Part shown: piece after piece, positions 50,165 to 55,728 of the stretch | How the letters are laid out: every line of letters starts with the position of its first letter | Position numbering within the stretch: the first letter of the stretch is position 1 | From: Nephromyces sp. MM_2019 | Lineage: Eukaryota; Apicomplexa; Aconoidasida; Nephromycida | NCBI GenBank assembly: GCA_015657535.1 | Contig: JADHZB010002130.1 | Coordinates: 62,425 to 118,152 of the forward strand | Length of the DNA: 55,728 nucleotides | Direction of reading: 5' to 3' | Made by a program: the position numbers and the translations under genes | The notes under the pieces: generated by a model | Seen by the model: the letters and a program-made list of their open reading frames with translations, nothing else | The model's database searches: none | Told to the model about the DNA's origin: nothing

Positions 50165-53100
50165 TCAGGAGGCACGTTCTCTTGGAGCACACCTAATGAT
50201 GTCATCCACCCGGACAATCTGAAAAAGTACAAACAAAAATGCGTTTTACCCGTTTATTCCGGAAAAAAAGATGGTATCTATTAACAACGATGAAGCAGCA
50301 GATACACAAAAGTATCAATAAATAGAGGAAACGTAAAATTTTAGTCTAGTACGTTTAATTTTAATTCCTGGAGGTAAAATTAACATGAATTATCCTCATG
50401 AAGACTACAATAAACTAGTATTTATAAATGCACTTTTAGGAGGATAAAGACAGGAACAGAGCATGCAAGACACCACGTACAAAAGAACACTTGTTAAATT
50501 TCAAGCAAAAAAATACATAACTGAGAAGCAAACAGGGTCATTCTTACACGCAACCAAATTCCTTAATATGTCACGAGGAAGTGGCATCCACAAGCGAAAT
50601 TTTGTTTGCATTGCAATACCCAAACATATACGCAATTACAGCTAAAATAGCCGCAAAAAGAAAGAAAAAAAACTCCTTACCATCTCAGCAGCCTCCGTAG
50701 CCAAGCACAGCTGTGATAACTTTGATTTGTAAGACTCAAAAACTCCAAGTTCTTGCATGTTTCCAGCAGCACCATTAGCAATGTCTATAAAATACAAAAT
50801 TAAGGCAATTTTAACCAAAAAAATTTGGTGCAAAAACAGAAAGGAACATGCAAAAAATAGAGTTACAGAACGAATTAAGGATTTAGGTATCGCAGATGTA
50901 AAACATCACAAGGGATACTTGAGAAACTAAAATCATACGCTGATACGTTTTCTTTCTTGTATCTTTCATCATCTTCAATCTTTTCTACATTAAAAAATAT
51001 CTTAATGTTGCCAAGCAGAATAGGAAATCGAAAAAGAGCAAAGTCTAATCAACCATTCATAGCAAACAGTGAATTTAGTCGATTTGCTACTGATAAAACA
51101 CAAACACACACCCACAAGGAGCATCCTCTGACTCATGCAAACCCACAAAAGCATACACACATAACCCTCTATACTTGCAGGCAAAAAAAAAAACTTTCAG
51201 TTATAAAGGCAGCACAATAGATGTGTCAGGAACTCAGCAAAAACGAAGTAAAACCGAAGGAATCTACGCTTCTTCTATGGCAATTTTGCCGAGCATCTTC
51301 CAACACACACACCACACTACTGCAGTTTGAGATCAGTCAGAGGCTAAAGCATAAAAATACTTCCACGTGTTGAATATAGAAAGTTACGAATTAAATAAAG
51401 CTGAACAAGTTAAGAGTGATCAACTTACCTATTCCAGCTTTTGATTGCCCTGAGGTATGCAATGCTCTAAGTTGGCTCACTATTTCAGAGGAATCTAAAC
51501 CTGAGAAAAAAGGCTCATTAAAAGGGAATTTATATCTTCTCTGGTAAATTCCATCATATCTGAAAAAATTGGTGAAACAAAAAAACACACACGCAGAAGC
51601 AAAGAGATGCACAGAGAAGCATACACACAGAAAAGCACACACACTCTACTGCGCAAAACTATGCACTGATAAAACTAGAAACAAAAAATTTAGTGAAACC
51701 TCAACCATGTAATTATACATAACCACATAGTAAAAGTTACCCATTATCTTCAAGCAGTAACCTTCCCTTACACAGCAACTATGAAAAGCCTCCACCATTA
51801 ACCCTTTCAGCGTATAATATTTCTACTTTAACCCACACTCCTTACTCTTCTGCTAAAAATGCACTTAAACTCCTGCTTCAAACACAAAACTGCCAACAAA
51901 TTCCACCTCTCTCATTGTAAGTTCAAATTCTTCCATCACACACACACAGTATAGTCTAGTGATATTTCTGCAAGGGAATACTCATAATAGCTGAAGAACA
52001 CTATCGTGATGTTACGTGCACATAAGAGAAACATCTAGTCATAACTTCGCAGTACCTGCATTATCAAGTATAATAGTAGGAATCTGCCTTAATGCCTTGG
52101 CAAAAGCCTCAACTGCAATACTCTGAAAGTATAGAAAAGAAAAAGCTTTCGGTTCTTATGAAGAAGATCTAATCATCGGAAGCTATCTTCAAAGCTTGTT
52201 TATGAGACTATGGTGTTACTAGGTTAAATGCATTGCTAACACACAATTTGATCTCGGACGGAGCTTAACACACAGAAAAAATACATTCAGTCACTCAAAA
52301 ATGAAGCTGAGTAGACTACTCTCGCCACTACAAAATGACAGATTATAGCTGTAATTTGAGCACACTACTTTTCACACAGAAAAGCACACACACACACACA
52401 TACACAAATCCACACACTAAAGCACATCGGATTACTGCCCTAACCTACTAGATATATATCAACTCATCAACACAAGCTACCGCAAACTTACCGCTTTGCC
52501 CTCAACCTTTCTAGCCAAATCATCTACAGCATGCGCCATAGCCATCTCAGCAGCACCACCTCCATAGACAATTTGGCCGTCATGAACAGACTGCGAGAGA
52601 ACTGCCAGAGCGTCGTGAAGAGAGCGCTCAGCCTCATCCAATATATGAGAAGACGCACCCCTCAAAACAATACTACAGGCCTCTCCTATACAGAGGAAAA
52701 GGGAGGACAAAAACAGAGAGGAATGAAGCGAAATACGAAGAGATCAAGAGTGACATACACAAACCAAGAGTAGCACACACATACGCACACACCGAAAAAG
52801 CAGTAAAGTGAGAGAGCAAAGCAAACGTCCTTTAGTGTGTATGAGGGCAAGCACAAGGCAAGAAGATGAAAAACTCACGAAAGGAGCGCATACACTCTGG
52901 AAAAGATGTAAAAAAATGAAGGAAAGACAGCCCACTAATAGTACACATATCATTGAATTGACACATACACACACAAGGTCATTTCTCACCCTTTTTGTAT
53001 ACACAAAGACGTTGAAAGCTCTAAAAAGGAAACAAGATAAAGACAAAAAAAGACACACATAGACAACACAATACACAAGAACATTTCTCACCCTTTGCAC

Positions 53101-55018
53101 AACCAGAAAACTTGATAGCTCTATCTTCACCAATAAGGATTTCCTCAATACGAGAGCAATAGCCTAGCTTAGTCTTTTCGGGATGATCAAAAGTAGAGAC
53201 TATATCAGCTCCAAGTGTAGCAGCCAGCCTCTCCATTCCATCAAAATCAGAGTGCTCAATAGACATGATGCCTGCATAATATTAATGGGAAAAAGTTGAA
53301 GAATTTCCTACAAAAAACAGGATTTTGTAGCCTTTTTCCTAGTATTCATATAAACTCGCAAAATGAAAGAATACGAGTAAATGAAGCAGTAATCCAGAAG
53401 CAGAAACGAAAGCTTAAGGGCAGGATATGCACAGTTTTCACCGTGGGAAACCTATGATTGACAATTCAAGACCAAACGGTTGAGAGGCACCTTTTTTTGA
53501 TGAAAAAAATAAAGATATACTACAAGTATAGCATATAGTCCAAGACGCAGCAGGAAGCAATCACATTGAAAAGAAAACATCCAACAAGTTCGTGAAAAAA
53601 ACGGAATTTACACGCTACTTTATGAAGTACACACAACATATTGCTAAATTCTACAGTTTGAATATTTAGCGAGCTGGCTGATCTCTCCTTAATTAATACT
53701 CTCCAACTATCTCATGAAGCATGATGCACACACACTCAGCACTACCTCATACATTATAAACACAAAAACACACAAAATACCCACTAACACACAACAACAC
53801 ACCCATTAACACATAGACTATATGAGATGAGTGCGAAAGAGACACACACAAGAAAGATAAACTCACACACGAGTCAACAATATTACCTATTACGCCTACA
53901 GTTGCTACCAATAACGTGTAGCTCTATACAAAAAAAGCTCCAAAACGTTAAACAAAACATACACTAAGCAGATTTGGATATAATAGAACTGCCTCCTAAA
54001 CACCCCAAATATCAGCAGAAAAAGGCATATACACTAAGGAGATCCCTAACCAGAAGATAACTTCATCCTCATGACTTCAAATATCAGCAAAAAGTACAAA
54101 TTTTTCACACAAATATCAAATCCTGAAGAGAAAAGGAAGAAATTCACAATCCTGCACTAACACACAAACAGCCTTTTCCATTAAATTAAACCCTAACACA
54201 CGCTACTTGCTAAAAATCGCAAAAATGCACTACACTCTATACCAGCATCCTTTAAGAGCTCATCAGGGTAGTTGTATATCAGCTGCCGGTTTATAAAAAC
54301 GTTGCATTTGTGTGCTACAATCTTGTTTACCTGTTGAAGACAAAAAATTGTGATTTCATGAAGAAAAAGCACTGAAAAAAGCTGTTTTGTTCGATAATAT
54401 ATACACATTTCAAGCATACACACACAGTCTATGTGAAAAGAGTATTACATACATACGCAGGAAAAAAACTGCCATGCTGAACAATATGAAACCCAGTAGA
54501 AAAACTCCAATAGTCTCGGCACTCATCTCATCAATCCCACACACATCTAGCAGATTTAAAAACTGCATAGCTAAATGGAAGAAGAGAGCTGCCAATAAAC
54601 ATCCAATAATCGTAAAAAATGCTCAAAAAAAGCTTCAAATTCGGTGGTTTAACAACTTTTCCTCCTCCAAGAGCGTAAAAATTAGGATTTGCTGCGCGCC
54701 CTTTGGTGTGTGTGTGCATAATTCGCATACGCTCATTACAAAATGGAGATATCTCTGGGTACAAAAACAGAAAGATTTTACATAGAAAAAAGCTGCATCA
54801 AAGAGTTTCACAAGGGAGAAAAACAACATTTACAACACACAATACATCGTGATCGACCTTTGCCTTCATTTTCTCTCGCTCAGCAATTTCAATTTCTTGT
54901 ATTCCTTCAAAACTATCAACCTTCACACGAGCTCCGTATATCTTTATCTTGTCGGTATCCATTGGTGTGTTTGCCACCATAATGTTACAGTTTTCCAACA
55001 ATTTCGGCTGAGCTACTC
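50165..55018 (-). CDS. CCT2: Chaperonin CCT subunit beta (CCT2/TCP-1 beta), C-terminal half
   Basis: Subunit of the cytosolic TRiC/CCT chaperonin, which folds actin, tubulin and other clients with ATP. Eight exons read leftwards: 55018-54858, 54330-54243, 53271-53092, 52685-52492, 52122-52056, 51500-51429, 50784-50681 and 50218-50165. All are in phase, about 306 codons including the stop. Motifs in order: [138 protein letters not shown] and the C-terminal APRERAS. Sequence choices at MDTDKIKI and SYKSKLSQL identify beta rather than the other seven subunits. The N-terminal about 230 residues (equatorial domain and ATP site) are not found in 55019-55728 and must lie beyond the right edge. The donor after exon 54858 is weak (gtcgat). 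Confidence 0.95.
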
Positions 55019-55238
55019 CTGCATAGTTTGGGAAACAACGAAGAAGAGCGAGAAAATGATGAAATAGTACTTTAAACATGCACATCATCATCTTCTAAGA
55101 AAAAATGAAAACAAGCGTAAAAAAATACCAAACAATTACTGCAAATGGGAGATTTTTCATACTTTTCTATAGAATTTCACCAAAAAAATGCAAACTTTCA
55201 AAATTAAAATTGGACTGCCAATACCTCAAAACATCAAT

Positions 55239-55322
55239 TATTCTTCATCATCATCTTCATCACCTTAAGCTTCATCTTCACCTTCATCTTCTTCACCTTC
55301 ATCATCATCTTCATCTTCGATA
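55239..55322. repeat. Trinucleotide-rich tract (cat/ctt; GAT/GAA on the minus strand)
   Basis: Imperfect run of cttcat, catcat and caccttcat units. The minus strand would read an acidic Glu/Asp run interrupted by a stop, inside the CCT2 intron. It is best taken as simple-sequence DNA. Confidence 0.75.
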
Positions 55323-55693
55323 TGTATAGGAAAACATGCAACATACACGGTTTCACTCGAGAATTCTATCTAAATCGCACACAAATCCAACGGTAGTCAA
55401 ATACACACCTTCAACGAAAAAGTACACTCAAAAAAAGGGTGCAATCAAAGGCAACAAAAGAAATGAATCAAGCACAAACTCAGATGATGCCGAACAATGT
55501 AATAAAGAGGAGGGAAAATAAGGTAGCACACGCATACGTGCATAAGGATAAAGAGAAAACCTCTTACTCTATAAACTAAGGAGAGGATCTAATCAGAAAA
55601 TCTAATGAGAATGCATACCATAGAAAGAGGCTCAGCAAGTACAAAGTTGCCAAAAAAATGGTAAAAATGCTACCCCCACTGGTAGATAAAATA

Positions 55694-55694
<1 letters not shown>

Positions 55695-55728
<34 letters not shown>
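55695..55728. repeat. (CA)n microsatellite at the window end
   Basis: Uninterrupted ca dinucleotides to the last base. Together with the minisatellite at base 1 this suggests the contig ends where assembly failed in repeats. Confidence 0.95.

Larger units (their letters stand above)
55019..55728. other. Intron of CCT2 running to the window edge
   Basis: No exon matching the next upstream piece of CCT2 is visible. A short minus-strand frame ending at a donor near 55618 (NFVLAEPLSM|gtatgc) looks exon-like but does not fit the CCT2 sequence expected there. Two simple repeats occupy part of the segment. Confidence 0.5.

Noticed and set aside
51501..51561. Apparent 20-residue insertion ([11 protein letters not shown]...) in CCT2 exon 6
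   Set aside because: The junction phase from the preceding exon would hit a stop in that reading. The acceptor tttttctcag at 51501 instead gives NAG-LDSSE, matching the family, so the extra sequence is intron.
52744..53148. 134-codon minus-strand frame rich in Val, Leu, Cys and Phe
   Set aside because: It runs through the intron between CCT2 exons 53092-53271 and 52492-52685, in CA/TG-rich DNA. Only its right end overlaps the real exon, in another frame.
55239..55322. Possible acidic Glu/Asp-rich exon on the minus strand
   Set aside because: The run contains an in-frame stop, has no splice sites, and lies in a CCT2 intron. It is simple trinucleotide DNA.

Overview
The window is intron-rich eukaryotic nuclear DNA of about 40% GC, with nearly all introns GT-AG. 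Almost every gene is interrupted, so the annotation below rests on joining exons by homology, splice consensus and reading phase. The best guess for the organism is an apicomplexan or close alveolate relative. The uS12/RPS23 protein and the CCT-beta C-terminus look most like the apicomplexan versions I know. There is a nuclear-encoded ribosome recycling factor of bacterial type, which implies organelle translation. One unknown type I membrane protein has a membrane segment and tail like those of micronemal proteins. The species cannot be fixed from the sequence. Both ends run into microsatellite or minisatellite DNA, so this is probably a whole contig broken at repeats.

Layout, left half. 150-2285 (+) is the 3' end of a TPR co-chaperone, probably an FKBP-type immunophilin. 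5084-10469 (+) is a complete 11-exon neutral-sphingomyelinase-like phosphodiesterase with three very short internal exons. 12439-13527 (-) is methionine sulfoxide reductase A in two exons. 15310-17682 (-) is an unknown type I membrane protein. 18589-20226 (-) holds a poorly resolved gene, divergent from 20334-24218 (+), the organellar ribosome recycling factor in seven exons.

Layout, right half. 26652-30068 (-) is an unknown acidic protein in four exons. 31602-35581 (-) carries several orphan exons, including one with a signal peptide. 36389-41884 (-) is the spliceosomal WD40 protein PRL1/PLRG1 in eight exons, with one GC-AG intron. 44902-47117 (-) is ribosomal protein uS12 (RPS23), whose first coding exon is only 10 nt. 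A short unknown exon (47230-47494, +) is divergent from it. 50165-55018 (-) is the C-terminal half of chaperonin CCT2 (CCT-beta), with its 5' exons outside the window.

There is no operon-like logic. The recognised genes are mainly housekeeping: protein folding (FKBP/TPR, CCT2), splicing (PRL1), cytosolic and organellar translation (uS12, RRF), oxidative repair (MsrA) and sphingolipid turnover (SMase). The undescribed material is the membrane protein at 15.3-17.7 kb, the acidic protein at 26.7-30.1 kb and the orphan exons at 18.6-20.2 and 31.6-35.6 kb. I saw no prokaryotic genes, CRISPR arrays, tRNA genes, rRNA or recognisable transposons.
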